Shown here in pieces: positions 27,550 through 35,297 of a stretch of 64,000 nucleotides of DNA. Source of the DNA: Streptomyces sp. NBC_00358 (GTDB taxonomy: Bacteria > Actinomycetota > Actinomycetes > Streptomycetales > Streptomycetaceae); NCBI RefSeq assembly GCF_036099295.1, contig NZ_CP107976.1, forward strand, positions 6,882,001 through 6,946,000, in the 5' to 3' direction. Position numbers and translations under genes: made by a program. Under the pieces are notes generated by a model. That model saw only the letters and a list, made by a program, of their open reading frames with translations, did not search any database and had not been told where the DNA came from. Position 1 is the stretch's first letter, and each line of letters begins with the position of its first letter.

Positions 27550-28488
27550 GTGCTTGATCCGCAGGGTTTGTACGCATGGGAGCCGAAGGGGCTGGCCGTG
27601 GTCGACATGGCACTCGCCCAGGAGTCGGCCGGTCTTGTCATGCTCTACCACTTCGACGGATACATCGACGCGGGCGAAACGGGCGAGCAGATCGTCGACC
27701 GGATCCTCGACTCACTGCCCCATCAGGTCGTGGCCCGCTTCGACCACGACCGGCTCGTGGACTACCGGGCCCGGCGTCCGCTCTTGACGTTCAAGCGCGA
27801 CCGCTGGACGGAGTACGAGGAGCCGACCCTTGAGGTCCGGCTCGTACAGGACGCCACCGGCGCGCCCTTCCTGCTGCTGTCGGGGCCCGAACCGGACACC
27901 GAGTGGGAGCGCTTCGCCGCCGCGGTCCAGCAGATCGTGGAACGCCTCGGCGTCCGTCTGAGCGTGAACTTCCACGGCATCCCCATGGGCGTCCCGCACA
28001 CCCGCCCGGTGGGCCTCACCCCGCACGGCAACCGCACGGACCTGGTGCCCGGACACCGCAGCCCCTTCGACGAGGCGCAGGTCCCCGGAAGCGCCGAGTC
28101 CCTCGTGGAGTACCGCCTCATGGAGGCCGGCCACGACGTGCTCGGTGTCGCCGCCCATGTGCCCCACTACATCGCGCGCTCTCCGTACCCGGACGCGGCT
28201 CTGACGGTCCTGGAGTCCATCACGGCCGGGACCGGCCTGGTGCTTCCCGGGATAGCGCACGGCCTGCGGACCGAGGCGCACCGCACCCAGACCGAGATCG
28301 ACCGGCAGATCCAGGAGGGCGACGAGGAACTCGTCGCGCTCGTACAGGGCCTTGAGCACCAGTACGACGCCGCCGCGGGCGCCGAGACCCGCGGCAACAT
28401 GCTCGCCGAACCGGTGGACATCCCCTCGGCGGACGAGATCGGCCAGGAGTTCGAGCGCTTCCTGGCGGAGCGTGAAGGCGACGCCTGA
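27550..28488 (+). CDS. PAC2 family protein
   Basis: 312 residues of the PAC2 (proteasome-assembly chaperone 2) superfamily: AGLVMLYHFDGYIDAGETGEQIV near the start, PFLLLSGPEPDTEWERF, FHGIPMGVPHTRPVGLTPHG and ARSPYPDAALTVLESI. Actinobacteria have 20S proteasomes and several PAC2 paralogues, but a chaperone role for this one is only a possibility. GTG 27550 follows GAGGAGGAG. It is upstream of coaE, which has its own promoter. Confidence 0.88.
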   Translation: MLDPQGLYAWEPKGLAVVDMALAQESAGLVMLYHFDGYIDAGETGEQIVDRILDSLPHQVVARFDHDRLVDYRARRPLLTFKRDRWTEYEEPTLEVRLVQDATGAPFLLLSGPEPDTEWERFAAAVQQIVERLGVRLSVNFHGIPMGVPHTRPVGLTPHGNRTDLVPGHRSPFDEAQVPGSAESLVEYRLMEAGHDVLGVAAHVPHYIARSPYPDAALTVLESITAGTGLVLPGIAHGLRTEAHRTQTEIDRQIQEGDEELVALVQGLEHQYDAAAGAETRGNMLAEPVDIPSADEIGQEFERFLAEREGDA

Positions 28489-28518
28489 CCGTTTCTCGTA
28501 GGCTCCCGGGCGCTGGGT

Positions 28519-28541
28519 CTGTCAGTGGCAGGCCCTAAGCT
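28519..28541 (+). promoter_or_regulatory. PafBC/RecA-NDp-type promoter of coaE
   Basis: CTGTCAGTG (28519-28527), 8 bases, TAAGCT (28536-28541). It matches TTGTCRGTG-N8-TAnnnT except at the first base. The -10 box ends 7 nt before ATG 28549, so the mRNA should be leaderless. Confidence 0.65.
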
Positions 28542-28548
28542 GCGGGAC

Positions 28549-29157
28549 ATGCTGAAGGTGGGCCTGACCGGCGGTATCGGCGCCGGCAAGAGCGAAGTGT
28601 CACGACTGCTCGTCGAGCACGGCGCGGTGCTGATCGACGCGGACAGGATCGCGCGGGAGGTCGTCGCGCCCGGAACTCCCGGGCTGGCGGCGGTGGTCGA
28701 CGCCTTCGGCGACGACGTGCTCGCTCCGGACGGCGGCCTGGACCGGCCGAAGCTCGGCTCGATCGTCTTCGCCGACGCGGAGAGACTGGCCGTCCTGAAC
28801 TCGATCGTGCACCCCCTGGTCGGCACGCGCTCGCGCGCGCTGGAGGACGAGGCCCCCGAGGGCGCCGTCGTCGTCCACGACGTTCCCCTGCTCGCGGAGA
28901 ACGGCCTGGCCTCGCTGTACGACCTCGTGATCGTCGTGGACGCCCACCCCGAGACCCAGCTCGACCGCCTCGTCCGCCTGCGCGGCATGACCGAGGACGA
29001 CGCCCGCGCCCGCATGGCCGCCCAGGCCCCGCGCGACAAGCGCCTGGAGATCGCGGACATCGTCATCGACAACGACGTACCGCTGGACGAACTGGAGCGG
29101 CGCGTAAGGGATGTATGGGGCGATCTCGTGCGCAGAGCCCGGCAGCCCCAGGAATAG
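28549..29157 (+). CDS. coaE: Dephospho-CoA kinase
   Basis: 202 residues. It catalyses the last step of coenzyme A synthesis, phosphorylating dephospho-CoA with ATP in the cytosol. P-loop GLTGGIGAGKSEVSRLL (~5-21), DADRIAREVVAPG, the lid and substrate segment LNSIVHPLVGTRSRALE and VVDAHPETQLDRLVRLRGMTEDDARARMAAQ are all typical. The start is ATG 28549 rather than an in-frame GTG 8 codons earlier, because it fits both the family N-terminus and the predicted transcription start. The polA-rpsA-coaE order is shared with Mycobacterium. Confidence 0.95.
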   Translation: MLKVGLTGGIGAGKSEVSRLLVEHGAVLIDADRIAREVVAPGTPGLAAVVDAFGDDVLAPDGGLDRPKLGSIVFADAERLAVLNSIVHPLVGTRSRALEDEAPEGAVVVHDVPLLAENGLASLYDLVIVVDAHPETQLDRLVRLRGMTEDDARARMAAQAPRDKRLEIADIVIDNDVPLDELERRVRDVWGDLVRRARQPQE

Positions 29158-29207
29158 CGCCTCCCGGCAGGGGCGTTGAAACCCTGCAGCGAGGGAAGGA
29201 CTCTGCC

Positions 29208-29588
29208 GTGCCCGAGACCAGCGGACCGACCGGACGTTCTCCGGAGACGCACGTCATCGACTTCCGCGCCGCCGAGCAACTGCTCGCCGCGCGCGACCCG
29301 CGGGGTGCGGTGAAGCTGCTCGACCCCGTGGTCGCCGCCCACCCGGAGAACACCGCGGCCCGGCTGCTGCGTGCGCGGGCCTTCTTCGCCGCCGCGCAAC
29401 TGCGCCCGGCGGAGCTGGAGTTCACGATCGTCCTGGAGCGCGAGCCGGACAACGCTTTCGCGCACTTCGCGCTCGCCCGGACCTACGAACGCCAGCGGCG
29501 CCCCGAGCAGGCGAAGCGGCACTTCAGACTGGCGGCCGCACTCGACCCGAAGCCGCAGTACCTGGAAGCCGCCCGCTTCGACTCGTAG
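29208..29588 (+). CDS. Small tetratricopeptide-repeat protein
   Basis: 126 residues. Residues ~20-120 form three TPR-like helix pairs (AEQLLAARDPRGAVKLLDPVVAAHPENTAARLLRARAFF, AELEFTIVLEREPDNAFAHFALARTYERQRRPEQAKRHFRLAAALDP). It is presumably a protein-protein interaction module; the partner is unknown. GTG 29208 has GAGGGAAGGA upstream. It follows coaE by 50 bases and is likely cotranscribed with it. Confidence 0.85.
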   Translation: MPETSGPTGRSPETHVIDFRAAEQLLAARDPRGAVKLLDPVVAAHPENTAARLLRARAFFAAAQLRPAELEFTIVLEREPDNAFAHFALARTYERQRRPEQAKRHFRLAAALDPKPQYLEAARFDS

Positions 29589-29696
29589 CCGGCCCGCGCG
29601 AGACGGCGGTGGGAGCGTGCGAGTCGACGCCACCCGGCGGGAGCGTTCACGGCTCCCCGCGCGGCACGTCGCACATCAGGGGTCCGTCCGGCGGGT

Positions 29697-30008
29697 TCAG
29701 GGGTGCGAGGGCCTCGACGGGCGACGGCGCCGCGGCGGCCGGTACGCGGGCCGGTCGTCCACGGGCTCGTACGGGGGGACGTCACGGCCCGGCTGGTAGT
29801 GCGGACCCTGCCTGATGTGCCGAAGGATCATGGTCATGTCGACGGTGACGACCACCCAGAGCACACCGCAGGCGACCGCCCATCCCGGCCGTCCCACCAG
29901 GATGAACGCGACCGTCCCGAAAATGGCCCAGACCAGACCCCAGACGCTCAGCCACAAGCGCATCCGCAGAGCACTGCGCGCTGTCATCGGTTCACTGCCC
30001 GTACGCAT
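29697..30008 (-). CDS. DUF6343 family two-helix membrane protein
   Basis: 103 residues. Opening MRTGSEPMTARSALRMRLWLS, two membrane helices (LWLSVWGLVWAIFGTVAFILVG and AVACGVLWVVVTVDMTMI), and the tail RHIRQGPHYQPGRDVPPYEP are characteristic of this Streptomyces family. A Pro/Arg-rich end follows. No function is known. Start ATG 30008. It is divergent from the acyltransferase-like gene. Confidence 0.85.
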   Translation of the reverse strand: MRTGSEPMTARSALRMRLWLSVWGLVWAIFGTVAFILVGRPGWAVACGVLWVVVTVDMTMILRHIRQGPHYQPGRDVPPYEPVDDRPAYRPPRRRRPSRPSHP

Positions 30009-30102
30009 CAGGACCACCACTCCTACGAAGAAACGTACTCTTCGTCGTGCACGTTCACCAAGGGAGAAGCGGTCCGGACGGCGACCGCCGGGGGAGGCGA
30101 CG

Positions 30103-31089
30103 GTGCTGCTGAAGGCGCTGCGGGCGGACGCGAGGCTCGCCGAGTGGCTGAGGGACCTGGAGAGCGAGGGCTCCGCGTGGCGGGAAGCGGAGCTCCCGGA
30201 CGCCGACGAACTGCCCGACATCCTGCTCGACCTTGCCGTGCCCCACGAGCACATCAACGAACTCGTCGCCCTGCGAGCCCGGTTGGCCGCCGACCCGGAG
30301 GCCATGACCCTCCTCGCGCGCTGTGTCACCCGCTTCGTCCGGGACATGGGAGAGATCGGCAAGGGCTGGGAGCCGCCCGCATTCCCCGCGACGGCGGGAG
30401 CACTCGGGCGCTGCTTCCATCTGTACGTCTTCATAGCGGCGCTTCCGTACGTCCGCGCCCACCACCGGGAACGCGGAATCCCGGAGGACGTCTCGCGGCG
30501 CACCTTCGCCGATCTCGGCCGCCATGTGTCCGTGCACCACAGAAGGGCGGGCGGCCCCGGACTGCTGTTCCCCTGGTGGATCGCCCTGCACTTCCACGGC
30601 GAGCTGTTCCAACTGGGCCGGCTCCAGTTCCAGCGGGTGCTCCTGGGGCGGCGCACGGCCGCCGCCGTCGCGGCGGCGGGACTGGACCTCGGCCCCGGCG
30701 ACCCCTGCCTGAGCCTGCACATCACCGACTTCCGCGGCCCTCTCTCCCCGACCGCCTGCGACCGTTCGCTCGCCCTGGCCCGGGATTTCTTCGCCCGCCA
30801 CTACCCCGACGAGCGCCACGGCACAGCCGTCTGCGACTCCTGGCTGCTCGACCCGCAGCTCAAGCGGTATCTGCCCGCCGACTCCAACATCATCCGCTTC
30901 CAGGACCGCTTCCACCCGCTGAGCGAGGAGACGACCCCGGACGACTCGGTGCCCATCGGCTTCGTCTTCGGCGATCCGGAGCTCCCGCTCGACTCCCTGC
31001 CGCGGCGCAACAGCGTCGAGCGCGCGGTGGTGGACCATCTGCGCGCGGGCGGACATTGGTACGGCGGGCGAGGCTGGTTCGCGCTGTAG
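30103..31089 (+). CDS. Acyltransferase-domain (GNAT-like) protein
   Basis: 328 residues. I recognise this as a conserved Streptomyces protein usually annotated as acyltransferase domain-containing: an N-terminal helical part (DELPDILLDLAVPHEHINELVALRARL), a central WWIALHFHGELFQLGRLQFQR and a C-terminal LSLHITDFRGPLSPTACDRSLALARDFFARHYP with CDSWLLDPQLKRYLPADSNIIRFQ. The donor and acceptor are unknown. GTG 30103 follows GGGGGAGG. The next gene on the strand is a methyltransferase 83 bases away. Confidence 0.75.
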   Translation: MLLKALRADARLAEWLRDLESEGSAWREAELPDADELPDILLDLAVPHEHINELVALRARLAADPEAMTLLARCVTRFVRDMGEIGKGWEPPAFPATAGALGRCFHLYVFIAALPYVRAHHRERGIPEDVSRRTFADLGRHVSVHHRRAGGPGLLFPWWIALHFHGELFQLGRLQFQRVLLGRRTAAAVAAAGLDLGPGDPCLSLHITDFRGPLSPTACDRSLALARDFFARHYPDERHGTAVCDSWLLDPQLKRYLPADSNIIRFQDRFHPLSEETTPDDSVPIGFVFGDPELPLDSLPRRNSVERAVVDHLRAGGHWYGGRGWFAL

Positions 31090-31172
31090 TCCGTCCCGGC
31101 CTCGCGCGCGGCTCGGACTGGTGTCCTTCGAACATGTCACTCGAACGAGTGATGGGGGGAGGGAACAGGCCC

Positions 31173-31886
31173 ATGGAAGCCGTCCGTTGGACGGATATGA
31201 GGATCGAGAAGCGTCAGGGACACCAGGGAACGGGACCCGGGGCCATCACACCGGACGGCTGCGCGGTCGAGTTGTACACCCGCCTTCCCGTCGGAGCGGA
31301 ACCGGGCATCATCACCGCCGCCGTGCCCGCCGCCGCGCACATTCTGGAACTGGGCAGCGGGGTCGGCCGGATGACCCACCCCCTCCTGGATCTGGGGTTC
31401 GCGGTCACGGCGGTGGACGAGTCCGCGGACATGCTGGAGCACGTCCGCGGGGCGCGCAGGATACGCAGCAGCATCGAGGACCTGGACCTCGGCGAGAGCT
31501 TCGACGTCGTGCTGCTGGCGTCGTTCCTTATACATACCGGGGACATCGGGGTACGGAGGGCGATCCTGGACACCTGCGTCCGCCATGTCGCGGACGACGG
31601 CTGCGTGCTGATCCAACGCGAGGGCGAGGACTGGCACACCGATGTGCCCCGCGAGCGCATCGACCCGTCCGGATTCGTCGTGCGCATCGTGTCCGCCGAG
31701 CCCGTCGGGGAGGGGGTCGACTCGGTGCGCGCGGAGTACGCGTTCCCGGACGCCACCTGGACCCAGACGTTCCTGTCCCGCCCTTTGACGAAGGACGATT
31801 TCGAGGAGGCGCTGGCGGAGGCGGGTCTGAAGGTGGACCGGTATCTGACCGACGACGGGGTGTGGGTGAGAGCCGTGAAGGGGTGA
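31173..31886 (+). CDS. Class I SAM-dependent methyltransferase
   Basis: 237 residues with motif I HILELGSGVGRMTHPLLDLG (~52-71), motif II VTAVDESADML, FDVVLLASFLIH and a C-terminal LTKDDFEEALAEAGLKVDRYLTDDGVWVRAV. Substrate unknown. The frame is open from ATG 31134, but ATG 31173 is preceded by GGGGGGAGGG at a good distance and begins where the similarity to the family begins. Confidence 0.82.
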   Translation: MEAVRWTDMRIEKRQGHQGTGPGAITPDGCAVELYTRLPVGAEPGIITAAVPAAAHILELGSGVGRMTHPLLDLGFAVTAVDESADMLEHVRGARRIRSSIEDLDLGESFDVVLLASFLIHTGDIGVRRAILDTCVRHVADDGCVLIQREGEDWHTDVPRERIDPSGFVVRIVSAEPVGEGVDSVRAEYAFPDATWTQTFLSRPLTKDDFEEALAEAGLKVDRYLTDDGVWVRAVKG

Positions 31887-32086
31887 GGGCCATAAGGGGG
31901 AGCGCATCGGCGCTGGGAGAGGAGGGAGGGGGACGGGGGCGGGGGAGAGGGGGACGGAGGAGGAAGGGGGGAGTGGGCGGCGGTCGAACGGCTGGGACAA
32001 ACCCCGTCCCGCGCCGATGAGTTCCGGGTGGCCGTCCGGTCTGTCTCTGTGAAAGCAGCGACCACCGCTTCCCACAGGAGACCACC

Positions 32087-32539
32087 GTGTCCGAGACCAC
32101 CCTGCCCCTCGCCACCCCCACCCAGGGTGCCGGCGCCCCCCGTTCCCGCAGCGCCCGCGTGTCCCTGACCGCCCTGCAGATCGTCCTCGGCCTGTTCTAC
32201 GCGATCGCCAGCGCACTTCCCAAGCTGATCGCCTACCCCTCGGCGGCCGAGTCGTTCGACAAGCTGGGCTGGGGTCACACGGGCATGTACATCATCGGCG
32301 TACTCGAACTCGCCGGAGGACTCGCCCTGTTGACCCCGTTGCTGGACTCGGTGGCGGCGGTGGCGCTCAGCGCGCTGATGGTCGGCGCGTTCGTCGTCAA
32401 CGTCACCGTCGTCCACGGCCCGTATGTGGCGACCCCGCTGATCCTGATGCTGCCGCTCGCCCTCATCGCCTGGGCCAGGCGCGGCCACACGACCGAGCTG
32501 CTCCGCCTGGTACGCCGATGGGCGGGACGTCGAGCGTGA
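32087..32539 (+). CDS. DoxX family membrane protein
   Basis: 150 residues with four hydrophobic helices (TALQIVLGLFYAIASALPKL, MYIIGVLELAGGLALLTPL, VAAVALSALMVGAFVVNVTVV, PLILMLPLALIAWA) and the DoxX core with conserved acidic residue in the second helix. Family members are linked to thiosulfate:quinone oxidoreductase or redox homeostasis; the role here is unknown. GTG 32087 follows a GGAGACC site. Confidence 0.85.
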   Translation: MSETTLPLATPTQGAGAPRSRSARVSLTALQIVLGLFYAIASALPKLIAYPSAAESFDKLGWGHTGMYIIGVLELAGGLALLTPLLDSVAAVALSALMVGAFVVNVTVVHGPYVATPLILMLPLALIAWARRGHTTELLRLVRRWAGRRA

Positions 32540-32556
32540 CGGCCGGGCAAGGGCGA

Positions 32557-32584
32557 AGGGCTCCCCCGGGTCCGGGGGAGCCCT
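32557..32584. terminator. Bidirectional terminator between DoxX and S4 genes
   Basis: Perfect 11-bp stem AGGGCTCCCCC (32557-32567) with 32574-32584 around GGGTCC, located between two convergent genes. Confidence 0.85.
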
Positions 32585-32620
32585 CGACGACGTACGACGG
32601 CACGTCGGCTTTCCGAAGGT

Positions 32621-33484
32621 TCAGGAGCCCGAGGTGCCGGAGGAACCCGATGAACCTGTGGAGCCCGATGAACCGGTGGAGCGGGGACCGGCCCAGGGAG
32701 GACCCGTCCAGCGGGGACCGGCCGAGCGGCGGGAATCACCCGTGGACCCGGTCGCCCCCTTCGTACCGGTGGACGGGCCGGAGGAGCTGACCGGGCCGGA
32801 CGAGCCTGTCTGCATCCCCCGCAGACGCTCCAGCTCGCGGCGGTCCCGTTTGGTCGGGCGCCCCGCACCCCTGTCCCGGATGCCCGCCGGGGCCACGGTC
32901 TCGCGCGGCGGAGGCGGGGGACTGTTGTCGACGTAGCACTCGACGGCGACGGGCGCGCCGACCCGCTTGCGGATCACACGCTTCACGACGACGATCCGCT
33001 CCCGGCCCTCGTGCCACAGGCGTACCTCGTCGCCCACGCGTACCGAGTACGCCGGCTTGACGCGCTCACCGTTGACCCGGACATGCCCGCCTTTGCAGGC
33101 CGCGGCACCCATCGAGCGGGTCTTGACGAGACGGACGGACCAGATCCAGGCGTCGACCCGCACGCTCTCGCCGCCGGCAGGCCCGGCAGCGGAGGCGGTC
33201 CTGGCCGCGGAGGCGGCGGCAGTGGTGGAGGCTTCCGCGGAAGCCCTGGCCGAAGCGGTCCCGGAAGCCGCCGGCGCCGCCTCGCCCGCGCCGTGCGAGC
33301 CTCCGCCGCGCGGGGTTCCGGCATCCACGCTTCCGGCACCCGGGTTTCCACCGCGCGTGCCTGCGGCATCCGGGTTTCCGGCACCCGAGGTTCCGCCACG
33401 CGAGGTTCCGGCATCCGGGTTTCCGCCGCGCGTGCCTGCGGCAGCCCTGCCCGTCATCTTCCCGTCAGCACCCTGAGAAGCCAT
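32621..33484 (-). CDS. S4-domain RNA-binding protein (Hsp15/HslR-like) with repeat arms
   Basis: 287 residues. The core (~107-205) is an S4 domain and the Hsp15 extension: VRVDAWIWSVRLVKTRSMGAAACKGGHVRVNGERVKPAYSVRVGDEVRLWH, then RIVVVKRVIRKRVGAPVAVECYVDNSPPPP. E. coli Hsp15 binds 50S subunits carrying stalled nascent chains; a similar role is inferred. It is unusual in its arms. About 100 N-terminal residues are made of degenerate (A/N)P(D/G)AG(T/S)RGG units, and about 65 C-terminal residues are Ser/Gly/Thr/Pro-rich. The arms are encoded by imperfect DNA repeats. The start is ATG 33484, with no strong ribosome site. Confidence 0.85.
   Translation of the reverse strand: MASQGADGKMTGRAAAGTRGGNPDAGTSRGGTSGAGNPDAAGTRGGNPGAGSVDAGTPRGGGSHGAGEAAPAASGTASARASAEASTTAAASAARTASAAGPAGGESVRVDAWIWSVRLVKTRSMGAAACKGGHVRVNGERVKPAYSVRVGDEVRLWHEGRERIVVVKRVIRKRVGAPVAVECYVDNSPPPPPRETVAPAGIRDRGAGRPTKRDRRELERLRGMQTGSSGPVSSSGPSTGTKGATGSTGDSRRSAGPRWTGPPWAGPRSTGSSGSTGSSGSSGTSGS
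33341..33443 (+). repeat. 75-base direct repeat inside the S4-protein gene
   Basis: A 28-base unit beginning CGGGTTTCC and ending GTGCCTGCGGCA occurs at 33341-33368 and 33416-33443 with a single mismatch. Shorter variants (GGTTCCGGCATCC, GGTTCCGCCACGC) fill the space between. They encode the RGG-rich N-terminal arm of the S4 protein, so expansion has stayed in frame. Confidence 0.75.
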
Positions 33485-33728
33485 GGCTCGACTCTAATAC
33501 CCGCGGCCCGGCACACCGCCCGCCTTTTCCGTCGCACGGACCACCCCGGATGCGTCCTTCCGCGAGTGCGCCGAGGGTGTCGAGTGAGGCAGTCCGGGAA
33601 ACGCCAGAGGGGACCGCGGTGGAGACAGCAGCGAAGGCCGACGCGTCGATGGACGGCCTCCGCGCCGGTCCGGAGCCGCTCGCCGCCCTCCCCTCCGTCG
33701 CGTTCCGTTCGGGGGAGGTGCCGGTCCG

Positions 33729-35264
33729 GTGACCACGCCGACCGATGTCGAGCCGCCCGGGACCGAAGAGCCGCCGCACCGGCGCACGTTCACGTTTCCC
33801 AGTGCTCTGACCGTCCTCGCGATCGTCACGATCGCCGTGTGGGCGCTGGCGTTCCTGATCCCGGCCGGGCAGTACGACCGCACTCCCGAGGGACGGCCGA
33901 TCCAGGGCACCTACCACCGCGTCGACTCCGGGCAGAGCTTCGTCGACCGCCTCAACGATCTGTTCCTCTCGCCCGTCAACGGCCTCTACGGAATCCTGGA
34001 CGAGAAGAGCGCGCAGGTCGGCCCCGAGTTCGCCGGTGAACTGTACGGCAGCGCGGGCGTGTTCCTCTTCGTGCTCGCCATCGGAGCGTTCATCACGGTG
34101 GTGTTCGCGACGGGTGCCCTCGACCGGGGCATCGGTCTCCTCGCCCACCGGCTGCGGGCGCGTGGGGCGCTGCTCATCGCGGGCATCATGCTGGTGTTCT
34201 CGGTGCTGGGCACCGTGGAGGGCTTCGCCGAGGAGACGCTGGGGTTCTACGGGCTGATCGTGCCGTTGATGCTGGCGCTCGGCTACGACCGGATGGTCGC
34301 CGTCGGCACGATCATTCTCGGCGCGGGCATCGGGGTGCTGTGCTCGACGGTGAACCCGTTCGCGACGGGCGTGGCCTCGTCCGCCGCCGACATCTCGCTC
34401 GGCGACGGCATCGTGCTGCGGTTCGTGATGTGGGTCGTGCTGACGGCGGTCACGATCGCCTACGTCATCCGGTACGCGCGCCGGGTCCAGAAGAGTCCGG
34501 ACCGCTCGATCACCGGCTTCCTGCCCGGGGACCGCGAGCATGCCCAGGAAGCGGCGGCGGGCGGGGTTCCCGAGCTGACCGGTCTGCACAAGGCGGTCCT
34601 GGCCACCACGGCCCTGGTCTTCGCCTTCATGATCTTCTCGGTCGTGCCGTGGTCGAGCGCGCTCACGGGCAAGGCGGACGCCCGGCCGTACGGGTTCGAA
34701 CTCGGCTGGTCCTTCCCCGAGCTGGCGGCGCTGTTCCTGTGCGCGGCGGTACTGGTCGGGGTGGTGGCGCGGATGGGCGAACAGAAGCTGAGCGCGACGA
34801 TCGTCCAGGGCGCGGCGGACTTCATCTCACCGGCACTGGTGATCGTGCTGGCCCGCGGAGTCACCGTGATCATGAACAACTCGAAGATCACGGACACGGT
34901 TCTGCACTCCATCGAGGGCATCGTGGAGGGCACCTCCTCCAGCCTCTTCGCGATCATCGTCTTCATCGTGAACCTGCCGCTGGCCTTCCTCATCCCCTCC
35001 ACCTCGGGCCACGCGACCCTCGCCATGCCGATCCTGGCCCCGCTCGCCGACTTCGCGGGCGTCTCCCGCGCGGTCGTCGTCACCGCCTGGCAGTCCGCCA
35101 GCGGCTGGATGAACCTCTGGGTCCCCACCACCGCCGTCACCATCGGCGGAGTCGCCCTCGCCAAGGTCGGGTACGACAAGTACCTCCGCTTCCTCTGGCC
35201 GCTCCTCGCCATCCTCTTCCTGCTGATCTGCGGATTCCTGGCGGTCGGCGCGTCGATGACCTAG
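33729..35264 (+). CDS. YfcC family membrane transporter
   Basis: 511 residues with about 12 membrane helices in the ion-transporter/DcuC superfamily. Signatures include FTFPSALTVLAIVTIAVWALAFLIPAGQYDR at the start, FAEETLGFYGLIVPLMLALGYD, GAGIGVLCSTVNPFATGVAS (first re-entrant loop), and IPSTSGHATLAMPILAPLADFAGVSRAVVVTAWQSASG (second loop). Substrate is probably a carboxylate or amino acid, unresolved. GTG 33729 has GGGGGAGG 11 bases upstream and overlaps the stop of a doubtful 60-codon frame (33550-33732) as GTGA. Confidence 0.88.
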   Translation: MTTPTDVEPPGTEEPPHRRTFTFPSALTVLAIVTIAVWALAFLIPAGQYDRTPEGRPIQGTYHRVDSGQSFVDRLNDLFLSPVNGLYGILDEKSAQVGPEFAGELYGSAGVFLFVLAIGAFITVVFATGALDRGIGLLAHRLRARGALLIAGIMLVFSVLGTVEGFAEETLGFYGLIVPLMLALGYDRMVAVGTIILGAGIGVLCSTVNPFATGVASSAADISLGDGIVLRFVMWVVLTAVTIAYVIRYARRVQKSPDRSITGFLPGDREHAQEAAAGGVPELTGLHKAVLATTALVFAFMIFSVVPWSSALTGKADARPYGFELGWSFPELAALFLCAAVLVGVVARMGEQKLSATIVQGAADFISPALVIVLARGVTVIMNNSKITDTVLHSIEGIVEGTSSSLFAIIVFIVNLPLAFLIPSTSGHATLAMPILAPLADFAGVSRAVVVTAWQSASGWMNLWVPTTAVTIGGVALAKVGYDKYLRFLWPLLAILFLLICGFLAVGASMT

Positions 35265-35297
35265 CCGCCGGTGGAGCGTGGGATCGGAGAGCGGCGC

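Noticed and set aside
33550..33732. 60-codon frame overlapping the YfcC start codon as GTGA
   Set aside because: The overlap looks like coupling, but there is no ribosome site at its ATG, no recognisable feature and composition like random G/C-rich sequence. The YfcC gene has its own good ribosome site. Left as undecided and not annotated.
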